NCBI GenBank assembly: GCA_963931865.1
Contig: OZ007508.1
Span: 7,354,956 to 7,418,955, forward strand
Source: Axinella damicornis
Taxonomy: Eukaryota > Porifera > Demospongiae > Axinellida > Axinellidae
DNA: 64,000 bases
Reading direction: 5' to 3'
This document shows, piece by piece, positions 1-11,346 of this stretch. The number at the start of each line of letters is the position of its first letter. Positions within the stretch are counted from its first letter, which is position 1. Position numbers and translations under genes: made by a program. The notes beneath the pieces were generated by a model. The model did not search any database. It was given only the letters and a program-made list of their open reading frames with translations, and was not told the DNA's origin.

Positions 1-596
1 CATTGTTGAAAAGAGCATATTAAAGACCCATGCACCGAGTAAGGCTGCCGCTAGTCATTATTCCTCAGTTAGGTGGTGAGCAATTAGACCACTTCCAGCT
101 GTATACCATCTTCCCATCTACCTCTAGTACAACTTAATTAAGCTAACTGTTTTGGGGCTTTCAGAAGTCGGTTGAAAATATAACTTCTTGCAGTCTGCTG
201 TCACTGAAAACAACAGGAAATAATGCAGTGGTGATTTTGCAATCACTGCTGCAGCAGACAAATCCAAGTACTGTATACATGCTTGATGCCAGCCAGACCC
301 TCCTCCGTGTGCATGTATCGCCTTATTAACCACACATAATCAAAGTAAAAACCAAGGTCAAAGGTCAGATTTCGACATATCATTAAGGTAAACATGTCAG
401 ATTACAAGAGGGCATTACAACTACTTTAAGGAAATGTCTCTGTACAGATCACATTAGCGAGGTAGCTATTTGAGTCATGCATGGCATGTGGTGTAAAAAC
501 AGGCAATTACGGTCAAGAAGTATACCTGTAGTTGTAGACTGAGGAAGTCCAAATTTAGTGTGGAGTGGTCTCTCAATTAACCAAGGTTTTGTAGCC
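1..596. other. Spacer, no gene seen
   Basis: Short open frames here lack splice context and domain-like composition. The only recognisable item is the solitary repeat end at 347-366. Confidence 0.5.
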
Positions 597-927
597 TGAC
601 CTTTGACCTTGGTTCTGGAAAAACAAGTTTTGATTTTATTCCAACTTTATTTACAAAGACCTTGAACCTACATGTGTTTATTCACCAAGTTTTAATTTGG
701 GACAACAATGGGAACAGCAGCTAAAGACCAAAATGTAGTAGCATGAATACAAAAACGTGTACATGCTACTACATTTGGTCTATAGTTGCTGTTCCCATTG
801 TAGTCCCAAATTAAAACTTGGTGCATAAACACATTAAATTTTAGGTTCAAGGTCTTTGTAAAAAAAGTTTGAAAAAAATCAAAACTTTCGCTTTTCCAGA
901 ACCAAGGTCAAAGGTCAGATTACATAA
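597..927. repeat. Foldback element with ~150-bp arms
   Basis: The left arm starts ctgacctttgaccttggttc and the right arm ends with its complement. The arms pair through ggtctttgtaa, caagttttaatttggga and gttcccattg around a short loop near 745-760. A third, single-arm copy of the end (aaccaaggtcaaaggtcaga) lies at 347-366, so this is a dispersed family. No coding capacity is seen. Confidence 0.75.
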
Positions 928-3184
928 CCGTTGAACTTTGAATAGATCAAACGTCAAACTATTATATGCCAAATGAAAGAGCCTTTCAAGAGCTTCGAGA
1001 AAATCCTTGTTGCAACTCTCTACGTTGATCACATTAGAAGATATGGGTATTTCAGTCATGGCACACTGTCTAAAATGGGCACCTGAAGCCAAAATTAAAT
1101 TTGTTGCAGTTGAAAAGCTATAGCAGTTCAGAAGCTGAAATTTGGTGTGCAGTGGTTTCTTAACAGAACTAACAGGCTCACCAAGTTTCGTCAAAATCGG
1201 AAGAGGTCAGGATTTTTTTGTGTTGACTTGACACGGAATGACCCATTATTCATTTCTAGTGTACTCTTTGCCTCCACTGGGGTCAAGAGGGTGAAATTCC
1301 ACATAGTGAAATGATGCTTTGAAGTATATATCACACGTGCAAATGATGTCACACAGCCTTAACTCCTACATATGATGTGACATACATCTAAGACATACCA
1401 TAGTACATGAGCAAATTGTTACTATGAATGAAATTCTATACGAGTATCATTCACTATGCAGTATGTTTTGCAACAAGGACTATAACAGAAACTGCAGTAA
1501 CCACTCCTTATGTTTTCAGTGTAGGTGCTGAAATTCAAAATATGCACATCTGCTCTGCACCTATGTAGCAAGCTATGTTTAACTTTAGTTTGATGATGCA
1601 CCCTAGCTTGTAGGTTGAAACAACCCTTGAGCTATTGCAGTCACTGGAAAAATTCTAGGGTTGCATCAGTTCCAGAAGTGTAGGCAGGCCCGGGGAAGGA
1701 GGCAGGCCCGGGGAATCTTCTCACGTGATCCGAGGCACAATATATTCTATCAACAGTCGGTCACGTACGAGACCGATCTTGCATTCTGCACTGGCTACGA
1801 AGATGATCTACACTGAACGTATGAAGCGTATCCAGGCTACAAGCCATGACTCGAGCTCCAAAGGGCTGCCGAGTGACAACGTCAAAATGCCCAGCTAGCT
1901 ATGACACAATCTTCTTGTGGAGCGTTGACCTCTTTATCTCAGCTATCCCTCAGCAGCTTGCTTCGAGTCTGGATGTTTTACAGGTATGACCTACCTCTAC
2001 TCTGAATCTTGTTTCAGTTTCCAAGGTTTTCTGACCTGAATGTCCTTGCATCTAGAATCTGTGACGTAAGCCGTGCCGCGGATCACATGAGAAGATTCTC
2101 CGTTTTTGCATACAACAGCTGGAGGTGTATAGAAGGCCTGGGAACAAGGCTACTCTTGGTCACCTGAGGTCCATATGTGTATTGTAGTATGATGCTATTA
2201 TAGCTATAATGTAAGTACATGTACAACTCAGTAGGGGACCCAATGAGATGAAGTAACCTTGAATCAAGTGTGACCATGTTTGCAAACTGCAGTTACTAAT
2301 GCTTCTACAGTGTATGACTTCCATTTTGCAAGAAATATAGCTACAATGCTTATACTAATTATATAGAGAGTTAAATGCCCAAAATATGGGTTTTTCAATT
2401 TTACGTATAATTATGGGAGGTTATATAGGAACATACCTTAAACAGGTATGAACGGAGATGGTCCGGCTATTGACACACTCTGCTAATGATTTTCAATGAT
2501 GCTTGCTAAAATTCATCGTTATATAACTCACAATCAAAAATATTATGTTTTTGTGATTTAGGTTGTATACGAACATACCTTCAACAGGTATCAACACAAG
2601 TATCACAGTCCAAAGTGGTTGATCCAGGCATTTTTGCACATGGTACATCAACCATCGGTACCATTGGTTTCAGCTTGACCATCATTAATTTGTGACATGA
2701 ACCCAAGACTACCATGGTCAAAACGTAGCTCTGCTCACAATCTGCTTGTGTGGCTTTGATGCAACTCAGGTAGATATTCAGTCCTAGCACAGCAGATTTG
2801 AAATTGCTTCACGTACCTTCAATTTCTTCCATTGGGAGCCCTAACTGCATGTAAAAATGACGTGGTTATACAGGCCCGTAAGTATTGGAATGAGGGGTGG
2901 GGGTATGCTATCCATATTAGAACACATGCATGCATGGCCCTAATTAAATTGCAACCGAAGGATGAGAAAAAATAACACAATACTATTACCCAACAACCCA
3001 TTGTTTTGTTGGGGTTTTTTTTGCAGTGCATGATAACGCGTCTGTATCTTGCTTCTGATTCCTCTAACTCTCCTAGCGTCTGTGTCCATTTTAATTATAA
3101 TGTGTTTCTTCTGTAACAAGTTAGCTATAGCAAATGTCCGATCGAAATGACAACTCGTTTTGCTGTATAGATTACGACTACAAT
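928..3184. other. Spacer around the TIR element
   Basis: Apart from the TIR element, I see only two short repeats of the form acatacctt(a/c)aacaggtat at 2431-2449 and 2573-2591. They face the same way about 140 bp apart. No gene is supported. Confidence 0.45.
1709..2102. mobile_element. Non-coding TIR element (~394 bp)
   Basis: Imperfect terminal inverted repeats of about 23 bp: the left end reads gaatcttctcacgtgatccg and the right end is its near complement (cggatcacatgagaagattc). No open frame for a transposase is present, so it would be a non-autonomous element. No clear target-site duplication is seen. Confidence 0.55.
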
Positions 3185-4000
3185 AGCTTCGCTCGCTTCG
3201 CTCGCTCAGCTACTTCCCCTTTGTTCGCCTACGTGACTATTCCGGCGCCGAACAGCTCTGTGCAGACTGCTGCTCCCCGCGATTGCGTCCGCTTCGGCTG
3301 CTGCTCCCCGATTGCATCGATCCGCTTCAAACTGCTGTTCCCCGTTTCCGTCCGCTTCAGGTGCTCTCAGTCCCCGATTTCAACAGCTCCCCGATTGCGT
3401 CCGCTTTGGCTGCTCCTCCCCGATTGCTCAACTGCTGCTCCTCGATTGCGTCCGCTTCAACTGCAGCTCTCCGATTGCGTCCGCTTCGACTGCTGTTTCT
3501 TCGTAGACTTCGAGGTTCAGTAAATAATTGAAGTACGAAGTGGTGCGTCACCAGTCTAGTCCTGCCCCACGAACGTCCCACTTCCATCACTCGCCCACAC
3601 ACACGTTAAAATCTTAATATATTGATAATGCATCAGCATTTTAACGTGTGTGTGTCTGTGAGTGACGGAAGTGGGCGCGGGCCTGTGGGGGGGTGGGACT
3701 GACTATAGTGAAACTCGACCTTTGTACTTTACTACTACCTCCGAACATCGAAAATCTGCGAAGATTGGGCGAGAACGATGGGCGATTGCAAGGGCTTAGG
3801 CTAGAACCTTCCAGAATGGCTGAAGCTGCAAGCGGACACTATCCAGGAGCAACATCAATCAATCATAGCTGAGGCGGATGCGATCGAGGTGCAAGAGCTA
3901 CATGAAGCCCATACAGTAGGAGATCGGGAGCAGCTGCATCGGGCACCATTAACGTAGGCGAATGAAGGCGAGCGAAGCTACTTGCAATTACAGTGCACCT
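3185..4000. mobile_element. Minisatellite-bearing element, two copies tail to tail
   Basis: A plus copy (3185-3612) starts gcttcgctcgctcagctact, runs through imperfect ~27-bp units of the type ctgctgctccccgattgcgt ccgcttcaa, and ends in a conserved tail (gcgtcaccagtctagtcctg, then cccacttcc and CA repeats, acgttaaaat). A minus copy (3640-4000) mirrors it and ends gagcgaagctact. The same head, repeat core and tail recur at 5277-6285 and 42241-43015, which defines a family. Open frames across the core exist only because the unit length is divisible by three. Confidence 0.6.
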
Positions 4001-4271
4001 ATATATCCATTGATGGTGCAGTACCGTGAACACATTAAATTTTATGACTAAACGATCACCAATACAACCTGAATATGAACTTGGAGTGAGAGAGGTACGT
4101 GTGTGTGTGGTGGAAGTTCTGATTTAATAATGGTTGGCTGGGGATTTAACAGACCTGTCAGTGATTCTTTCTCCGCAGGAAGTGACGCCATCGGTGCAAT
4201 GACCGCCAATAGCACACGCGGGCGGCGCCATTTGTCTGATGACCATGTAACATCCGATCCATGCAGTGTCC

Positions 4272-4278
4272 TATAAAA
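4272..4278 (+). promoter_or_regulatory. TATA box of the 459-aa gene
   Basis: TATAAAA lies about 100 nt upstream of the chosen ATG at 4373. A start site near 4302 (ctcag) would give a 5' leader of about 70 nt. Confidence 0.5.
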
Positions 4279-4372
4279 GAAGCGAATTTACGTTTTAGGC
4301 CTAGGCTCAGTGCACCGCCGCAACGCCTGTTACGCTATCTACGAGACATCTTCCGAGCTGGAGTTTCTTGAA

Positions 4373-5057
4373 ATGGCAACCGATGGAAGCGATGGAAAAC
4401 TGCTGAAGGGCCTCTCGAACACTATCAAAGACCTGGTTGCTCCTGATCCCCCGCCAAATCAACCCGTGACACACTGCTTCGTTATGAAGACTGGATCGAC
4501 GATCAATCCGGATGATTACGACCCCGCTTTCAAACCCTCCGGGTCCCTAATTTCTCCCGCCGGTAAGAAATTGGCAGCACTGTTTGACGACATACCTAGT
4601 GTTTCGCCGGCTTGGGCAACATCTGGGAAGCACATCAGCAACCTTTGGGAGATCCTGATGAGGACGGGCAAGGCTCCGTCTAAGCCTCCTCCGTCCGAGG
4701 AGATGAAAAAGCAATACCACGACGCCAAAGTGAAACTCTATGGCAGCGAAGAAGGTTTCAACAATTTTGAGAAAAGTCCGTTCTACAACTCCCTTGACAA
4801 AGCCGTGAAACACGTTACAACGAAGCAGTTTGACCTCTTCAACCTAAAGCGTGAGATACAGAAGGTACTCGGACCAAACGCCAGTCAAGCCGTCTACGAT
4901 AGCACATTCCAGCGAATGTCGCCTCCGTACATAGATGCTGTGAAGGGAGCACAAGAGGAGCTCATGCTTCGTCAACGGGCGATTGACCAGTACACAACCA
5001 TCCTCTTTGCGTACAACACGGGGTCCCTGGAGAATGTTTTGAAGGCGTTTAAAAACA
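4373..5057 (+). CDS. 459-aa gene, exon 1
   Basis: Codes residues 1-228 plus one base of codon 229. It ends at a strong donor (GTAAGT at 5058). The following intron of 2.4 kb is the longest in the gene and hosts two minisatellite-element copies, a CA repeat and two foldback repeats. Confidence 0.75.
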
Positions 5058-6236
5058 GTAAGTGTGCATGGCGCATTCACAATGCATCAACACCAAAATA
5101 TTATGCTGTGCAGTGCGTAGCTACGCGGATTGTGCGGAATCGCCTACATAATTATAACATGTAGAGCTATAACAGTTACTGTGTGCACACCCCATAGCTG
5201 TTTGACAACTTCGACGTCTCATGCGTATGAGGCGCTTGAAACTGCCCACTCATTAACTAGGGCTTCACCTGCGACGCCGCTTGCGTACGCTACTCCCCGA
5301 TTGTCAACTGCTGCTCCCCAATTGCGCCCGCAATTGCATCCGCCAGCTGTTCCAGCCCATGTCCAATGTTCTCGAACATTCTTCGCAGAGTTTGAGGTTC
5401 AGAATTACGATGGTCGCGCGTCACTAGCTTAGTTCTGCCCCTAGATGCTGCTCCCTGATTGCGCCCGCTTCAGCTGTTGCTCCACCATTGCGGCTGCTGC
5501 TCGCCACTTGCGTCCGCTTCAACTGCTGCTCCCCGAATGCGTCCGCTTCAACTGCTGCTCCCCGACTTCGTCCTCTTCGACTGCAGCTTTCCAGCCCATG
5601 CCCAATAATCTCGAACAAATTCTCAGAGTTCGAGGTTCAGCTCAGTAGATAGGTCGCGCGTCACTAGTCTAGTCCTGTCCCCCGAATATCCCACTTCCGT
5701 CACGCACATTAAAATCGTAACAAGTCGCTTCGCTCGCTCAGCTATATACTTCCCCTTCGATCGCCTGCATGAGTAATCCGGCGCTGGACAGCTGTCTGTG
5801 CAAACTGGGGCTGCTGCTCCCGGATTGCGTCCGCATCGATCCGCTGAAACTGCTGCTCCCCGTTTGCGTGCATCCCGCTTCAGCTGCTGCTCCCGGTGCG
5901 TCCGTTTCATCTGCTGCTCGCGCAGCTCGCCGCTTGCGTCCGCTGCATGCTCGCCGGTTGCGTCTGCTTCAACTGCTCCCAGATTGCGTCCGCTTCGGCT
6001 GTTCCCCGATTGCAAATGCTGCTCCCCGATTACGTCGGCTTCAACTGCTGCTCCCGGACTGCGTCCGCTTCAACTGCTGCTCGCCGATTGCATTGCCGCT
6101 TGTAGCCCAGCCAGCTGTTCCAGCCCATGCCCAATGTTAACATTCTTCGCACAGAGTTCCATGGTCAGACTGGTGAATACGAAGGTCGCGCGTCACTAGT
6201 CTAGTCCCGCCCCACGAACATCCCACTTCCGTCACG

Positions 6237-6281
<45 letters not shown>

Positions 6282-9200
6282 CCGATGTCATGGTAAGTCT
6301 ACAGTTGTCACAATCATATATAAGTAAGTTAAAAATAAGGGGTATATATTTGTATGCTAAAATAGTGCGCGCGCACGAGTATCCCGCAACCTTAATGCAG
6401 AAGCAAATGGGTCAGGCCACCTAGCAACTCAATGCTAATATGAAGTCCGCCTAACAAGGGTACTTCGTGGGCGTAACTATATACTCGTTCAAGCAACTAT
6501 TAGCGCTAAGACTTCCACAAAGTGTTGGGGAAGCCCCAAGGCTTCGATCGAAGCCTTGGGGCTTCCCCAACACTTTGTGGAAGTTTTAGCGCGTTAGCAT
6601 CACTAACTCATTAGCATCACTAACTCATTTTTGGCCAATGCGGAATAATCTATATACACGGGACTGTCACACTTAATTGCGTGGGGGCGGTTTCTTCGGT
6701 CTCGTCCCCAGACTACTGGTGTGCGTTTTGGAGGCGCGTGTACACTGTTAAAATTAGGGTGCTCATTCGCATGTTCCAGAATAGCACCCTGGGTGCTGCA
6801 GTGGTTTCCATGGTAACCTTGGTATAAAACCAGGCATTCAATGGATATGGAGCCACAATATGATGTGTACAACAAATTGCCATATTGAAAATCAATTTCT
6901 GGGGAAAAACCACACTGAGATTCTTTGGACACCATGGTTAAGCAAGGTTGCCATGGAAACCGGTGCCACTATAGCACCCCAGGCAGGGTGCTATTCTGGA
7001 ACATGCGAATGAGCACCCCAATTTTAAGTGTACACATGTAGGCACCGCAGTGTGGACCTTTGCTGGCACTATACGATGGAGCCGGAGCTAGCACTCCGCG
7101 GTGTGAACTAGGTGAGTCTGCCGGTAGTATGCATGCATATTACGAGAATGTCTGGGACCGTTCGCCACAATGAGCTAACTCAGCGTGGATCTTCGCGTTA
7201 GGCAAGGGATGCAGAACCTTGCTAACGCGTTCGTCCTCCTAGAGTGGACGCTTACCATCTTCTGAAGTCACTCGCAACTGAACTTCGCACCTTACTGCAC
7301 TGGCCCACGAAACCACACCTATTTATATAGAATGCGTCTGGCAAGTACGCGCGCGAGGCAAGGACACTTGCGCATGCGTATTCCTAGCAATCGTGGTGAA
7401 TGTTACGCTATGAACATCAATCTTCTATTGGTGGGGGCTAAAGTAATTATTATTTTATTGATACTGTACATGTTTGCTTCACTAGAAATGGACACCTACA
7501 AGCGCGGCACTGAAGCAGAGGTATACTATGAAGTGTCTGCTAGTCCATCAGATTGGTGGAAGTACTTCAAAACAGACTACACACCCGGTGGTGATGGGTG
7601 GACAGAGGTAATGTCTGCTGGATGACTTGCCTTCAATCATAAGTACCGTCTATATAGGTTGGCACACATTTCACAATTCATTCAAAACTTAGCTATAATG
7701 GAACTCACGTTTCATTTATTTTAGGTTACGATTAATCAGGAGTACAGTACTACCACCAGCCATGACACTTACTCGCAGATGGGAGGGGGTGTTAGATTTC
7801 TCTTCTTCAGCTTTGGTGGTAAGAAAGGGGAGACAGTCAAGACGACTTCAGAGGATACGAAAGGTCTGAGCATCTCCTTCAAAGTCAAGACCGTTGATAT
7901 CCGCCGGCCATGGATGGATACTGCCCTACTTGACTACACTTGCCTAACATTGGCTGATGCATCTGCAGGCCAGTGGTCTGATGGGAAGATGCAGGCAAGC
8001 ACTTCGCAATCGTTCCCTCTACTTCCCACTGCCATGGTCCTAGCCACAGACATCCAAGTTACTGCTACTCAGTTCAGCTCCCACACCAAAGACGTCTTTG
8101 AAGAGTTCAGTGCTGGTGGTCGTGGACGGGTAAGGGGTGAATATGATGCACTTTTGTTTATTGCAGGTAGCTATAGTCCATTTCCAAATTTGGATGATTG
8201 TGGACCATCCAAAATTGGATGATTATTGCAGGCCATGATTTTAGTTCCAGCAACTTGATGATATGCATCCATTTTTGGATGATATTATTACACTGCAAAT
8301 ATCTGATCTATATGCTATCATTATTGGATGATATATTGAGCTGTAATCAAACATCCAATATTGAATGATTTATGCCATCCATTATTGGATGACATATTAG
8401 ACTTTGAGCAATGGCATCCAATTTTGATGATACAGTCAAACCTCCGAACAAAGGACACTTTGGGAACAATATAAATTCAAGTCTTTTGTCCTTTAGAGAG
8501 GTTCTCCTCTTCTCAGAGGTTCAAAATGTATTAGAACCATAGGCAAACCAATTATTTGGGACCTTGAAAAGCGTCCTTTGTAGAGAGGTTTATTATATTG
8601 TGTCCCTATCTCGGAGGGTTTACTATCGGAGGTTTGACTGTTACGATGAACAAATAGGAGGCAGCTGTCAGTTTGTTTACATAAAACAATGAGATAATGT
8701 TCTTCATAGCGGAACCGGAAGCGGTACATGTAAACGCAGTACAAATTCAATTAACAACAGACTAATGAGACCTTACAGTATTTCATACCTTGCGCCAAAT
8801 ATAATGAAGGGAAATTGTTTCTCATGAATTTTGACTTGCTGCACATGTAGCCTGATGTATTTTGCAGGGCGGCACGAAGCAATATCACGAAATTGAGGCA
8901 TAAAACGGAGGTTATGCATGTCTAGAGAATGCTCATCTTGGCTGAACCAGTAAGTTTTTGTACATGTAACTAAAAATACACAGATCGCCGAATATCTCTT
9001 CGTCACGACCTAGCAAGTACTGTGTACTAGTGCTGGAGAATTTTTGAGGGTTGGGCTACCGTCTGGCTCTCAGTAATTTGGCGCAAAAACACTTGAACAG
9101 TGAGTCTAATTGCCTAGGTCCAAATGCCTTGAAGCATTTTACTTTCCTGTTCCAGGTGTTCATACTTGTTCGTGTGGTGTTGGAATGCAACTTGTTTCGG

Positions 9201-9730
9201 ATTGATATCTGTTATAGTTCCTGAGATATAAAGCGGCAAACTTTACCAGCAAAAACGTTTATCGAATTGTACATCGTAACCTTAACTGCATGTAACAAAC
9301 ATCCAGATGTCCGTTATCTCATGATCATACAACACCTGAAGCAGTCCTTACAGCTTGATATTTCATCCAATAATGGATGGCATAGATCATCCTAAATTGG
9401 ATGGATTATTGAACAAATTGCTTCCCTATAGGGAACAATCAGCTAAATTTGGATGACTTTAGCATAGTCATCTAATTATTGATGATTATAGATGGTCTAC
9501 ATGTACAACCATCCATTTTTGGTTCTCAATATTATTTTGCATCTATACTTTGTTTATTGCAGTGGAACCTCTTCTGTTTCGGTGGTGACAACTCCGATGA
9601 CTCCCATTCCAGTACGGCCGTCTGGAATAAAGACACGCAGACCATGACGATCAAAGGAACACAGATTATTGGATACTCATGTGCTCTCATTCCTTTCTTT
9701 CCAGCGAGTGACGACATCGATAGCGTTTAA
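4373..9730 (+). CDS. Four-exon gene, 459-aa protein of unrecognised family
   Basis: Exons 4373-5057, 7486-7607, 7725-8129 and 9563-9730 join with canonical GT-AG borders. Their phases (1, 0, 0) close into one 459-codon frame ending in TAA. I chose the ATG at 4373 because upstream in-frame codons have only a GTG, and a TATA box lies about 100 nt upstream. Residues ~25-50 hold a conserved-looking block (VTHCFVMKTG, NPDDYDP). Residues 120-225 are helix-forming and charged. Exons 3-4 look beta-rich with paired glycines (MGGGVRFLFF, TIKGTQIIGY). There is no signal peptide or membrane segment, so a cytosolic protein is likely. I do not recognise the family. The compact fold-like layout recalls bacterial or fungal orphan proteins, which is only an impression. 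Confidence 0.7.
5277..5720 (+). mobile_element. Minisatellite-bearing element, partial copies in intron 1
   Basis: Two incomplete copies lie in direct succession. Each has the ctgctgctccccgattgcg core and the tail gtcgcgcgtcactag, with cccatgtccaatgttctcg just before it. They lie wholly inside intron 1 of the 459-aa gene. Confidence 0.55.
5725..6285 (+). mobile_element. Minisatellite-bearing element, near-complete copy
   Basis: Head tcgcttcgctcgctcagc, sequence ggcgctggacagct, then at least ten degenerate core units. The tail gtcgcgcgtcactagtctag and cccacttccgtcacgcacg run into a CA microsatellite. This is the best copy for defining the family in this window. Confidence 0.6.
6241..6279. repeat. 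(CA)n microsatellite
   Basis: About 19 CA units form the 3' edge of the minisatellite-bearing element. Other copies end in shorter CA runs, so the tract is part of the element. Confidence 0.9.
6501..6595. repeat. Near-perfect palindrome
   Basis: Arms of about 45 bp (agacttccacaaagtgttgg, gaagccccaaggcttcgat) meet at cttcgatcgaag with no loop. It would extrude as a hairpin and resembles a very short foldback MITE. Both outer ends read tagcgc. Confidence 0.85.
6739..7036. repeat. Foldback element with ~95-bp arms
   Basis: The left arm gtgtacactgttaaaattag, with gctcattcgcatgttccaga, is repeated inverted at 6990-7036. Inner arms pair through ggtttccatgg. The roughly 100-bp spacer is non-coding. 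Confidence 0.75.
7486..7607 (+). CDS. 459-aa gene, exon 2
   Basis: Acceptor tttgcttcactag precedes it. The two bases AA complete the split lysine codon from exon 1. It codes MDTYKRGTEAEVYYEV through GGDGWTE and ends in phase 0 at gtaatg. Confidence 0.75.
7725..8129 (+). CDS. 459-aa gene, exon 3
   Basis: 135 codons in phase 0-0, from VTINQEYST to AGGRGR, between ttttag and gtaagg. It is rich in glycine, serine and threonine with alternating hydrophobic residues, suggesting beta strands. Confidence 0.75.
8194..9525. repeat. Cluster of short palindromes in intron 3
   Basis: At least a dozen variants of atccaa(t/a)nttggatgat occur in two groups (8194-8430 and 9358-9525). Each is a 14-18-bp inverted repeat, e.g. 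gaccatccaaaattggatga and gccatccattattggatga. They lie inside the third intron of the 459-aa gene, with a pogo-like MITE inserted between the groups. Confidence 0.6.
8433..8640. mobile_element. pogo/Tigger-like MITE (208 bp)
   Basis: Perfect 14-bp terminal inverted repeats CAGTCAAACCTCCG...CGGAGGTTTGACTG. The left flank is TA. The right flank is TT, so the expected TA duplication is imperfect. The CAGTNAA start and TA target are typical of pogo-type Tc1/mariner relatives. No transposase frame is present. Confidence 0.65.
9563..9730 (+). CDS. 459-aa gene, terminal exon 4
   Basis: Acceptor tttattgcag is followed by WNLFCFGGDNSDDS and the frame ends IPFFPASDDIDSV before TAA at 9728. It contributes the last 55 residues. 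Confidence 0.75.
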   Translation, partial: WNLFCFGGDNSDDSHSSTAVWNKDTQTMTIKGTQIIGYSCALIPFFPASDDIDSV

Positions 9731-10171
9731 AGAGACAATAGCTACAGTATAGTCTCTGGACCTTGCTGCATACTTTGGTTTGATTAGAAAGACTGTAGTA
9801 TAGTATAGTCTTGCTGCATACACTTTGGTTTGATTAGTAATAGAAACTGTAGCTATTGTTTGGATCTTGCGGTACTATTTGGTTTGATGAATGAGTAGTT
9901 ATATAATTAGGCTGTTTGTACACTTTGGCTATAGATTGATAATAATAAGGTCGTACATACTTTGGAGTAAAATGGTAAACATTGCGCCTTTGTGCATAAA
10001 GGGAACATTTGACACCATTCATGCCTTTGTTCATAAAGGGTGAATTTTTACGCCAAGGCTATCGTTATGTACATAAAGACAGCATTCAGCATTCTACACC
10101 ATGGGTTTTTGACGTAAAATCCCCCTGTGAAATGGCATGACCACTTAAACAACTAATGTTGCGTATACATA

Positions 10172-10281
10172 CAGGGAAATTTTACGCCAATGAACTAAAC
10201 AAATGGGGTCAGCCCTGATGGACCTAATTGACAGGGCTCACCCCATCCAGTTCATGGTACCAACGGCGTAAAATTGTCCCT
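10172..10281. repeat. Hairpin MITE-like repeat (110 bp)
   Basis: Arms cagggaaattttacgccaat and its complement (gcgtaaaattgtcccttt) pair over about 45 bp, including gaactaaa/ttcatggt mismatches and tggggtcagccctg/cagggctcacccca. Partial copies with cgcca and cataaaggga surround it. Confidence 0.65.
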
Positions 10282-10587
10282 TTATGCATGCATGCCTGTG
10301 GTATATTGAGTAGCTAACACATAAAGGGAATATTTTATGCTAATGAACTAAACGAATAGGGTTAGAGCCATGATTTTACTTTCCATATCATTGAACTTTT
10401 AATCATTGCCTGGAATTGAGGTTTGATGAAGAACTCCCAATGTGAAAGATGTGTTTGTTATCTGCATATATAGGGAGCGGTTTCAACAATTAAGGGAGTG
10501 TTCCGTTACATGTAATAGGTGAAGCCAGAAGATAGGAGGGGATGAACTCTGGAGGCCCTGGATCACCAGTGGCACTCTCACTGCTTT

Positions 10588-10812
10588 GTGTACAGAGGTT
10601 TGCATAAAGCTTGCAACAAACACCGCTTAGCACTGCTGAGACTAGAAAACCACAAGTCACACCCTGTGTACATAGTGACTATTAGTAGCTGGAAGCGCTA
10701 AGTGGCTAGGAAGCAAATTACTACTAAGGTGCAGGGTAATGCACAGGGTGGGACTTGTGGTTTTCTAGTCTCTGAGCAGGGCTTGTTGCAAGCTTTATGC
10801 AAACCTCTGTAT
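10588..10812. repeat. Foldback repeat
   Basis: cagaggtttgcataaagctt near 10588 is repeated inverted, ending near 10812. Inner arms pair through gactagaaaaccacaagt and accctgtg. It sits directly before a CA microsatellite. Confidence 0.75.
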
Positions 10813-10842
10813 GAGGTGGGCAACACTTCCCAGACAGACACA

Positions 10843-10843
<1 letters not shown>

Positions 10844-10905
<62 letters not shown>
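10844..10905. repeat. (CA)n microsatellite
   Basis: About 30 uninterrupted CA units. The apparent open frames of alternating VC or TH are artefacts of this tract. Confidence 0.95.
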
Positions 10906-10910
10906 CTATC

Positions 10911-10944
10911 TAGCCTCCTTCCCAGGCACTCAGGAATGAGGCTA
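10911..10944. mobile_element. Miniature TAGCCTC palindrome element (34 bp)
   Basis: TAGCCTCCTTCCCAGG and its inverted partner ending AATGAGGCTA, with four bases between. It is a degenerate member of the family at 39231, 45062 and 47476. No duplication is visible at this site. Confidence 0.55.
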
Positions 10945-11285
10945 CCTTAAGTGCTCTATTCTCAAAATCCAAATTTGTTGCTGTCTGGAATTCATTTGTA
11001 TTGCAGCACCGATTGTGTAGCTAGCCTAGTAAGCTCTAAAGCGTACGAACTTGAAACTGAACAACAGATACCACTGCACTGGTACCCTAGCAGGGTATTA
11101 AGTGTCATGTTTCTGATTTTGTGTCACTGTTGGGAATTTCTGTAATCATCTTTTGAGTTACACGTACCTAGAGAACCTACAGTATTTTTGCACGGGATCA
11201 TGCAGCTGTGTAAGTAATGGAGATAATTGCCGAGCGCATTAGTGAGAGCTTCTGAATGGGGATCTATTTCTCACTATAATATTAT

Positions 11286-11346
11286 ACGTATGTACATACG
11301 TAATATGTACTTACGTACGTACCTACGTATGTATGTATGTACGTAC
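11286..11346. repeat. tacg/tatg microsatellite
   Basis: Imperfect tetranucleotide tract of tacgtatgtacatacg type, self-complementary in parts. Confidence 0.8.

Noticed and set aside
3134..3531. 129-aa Arg/Pro/Ser-rich frame
   Set aside because: Falls on the minisatellite core, whose unit is a multiple of three; no splice context.
10698..10950. VCVC and THTH frames
   Set aside because: CA microsatellite artefact.
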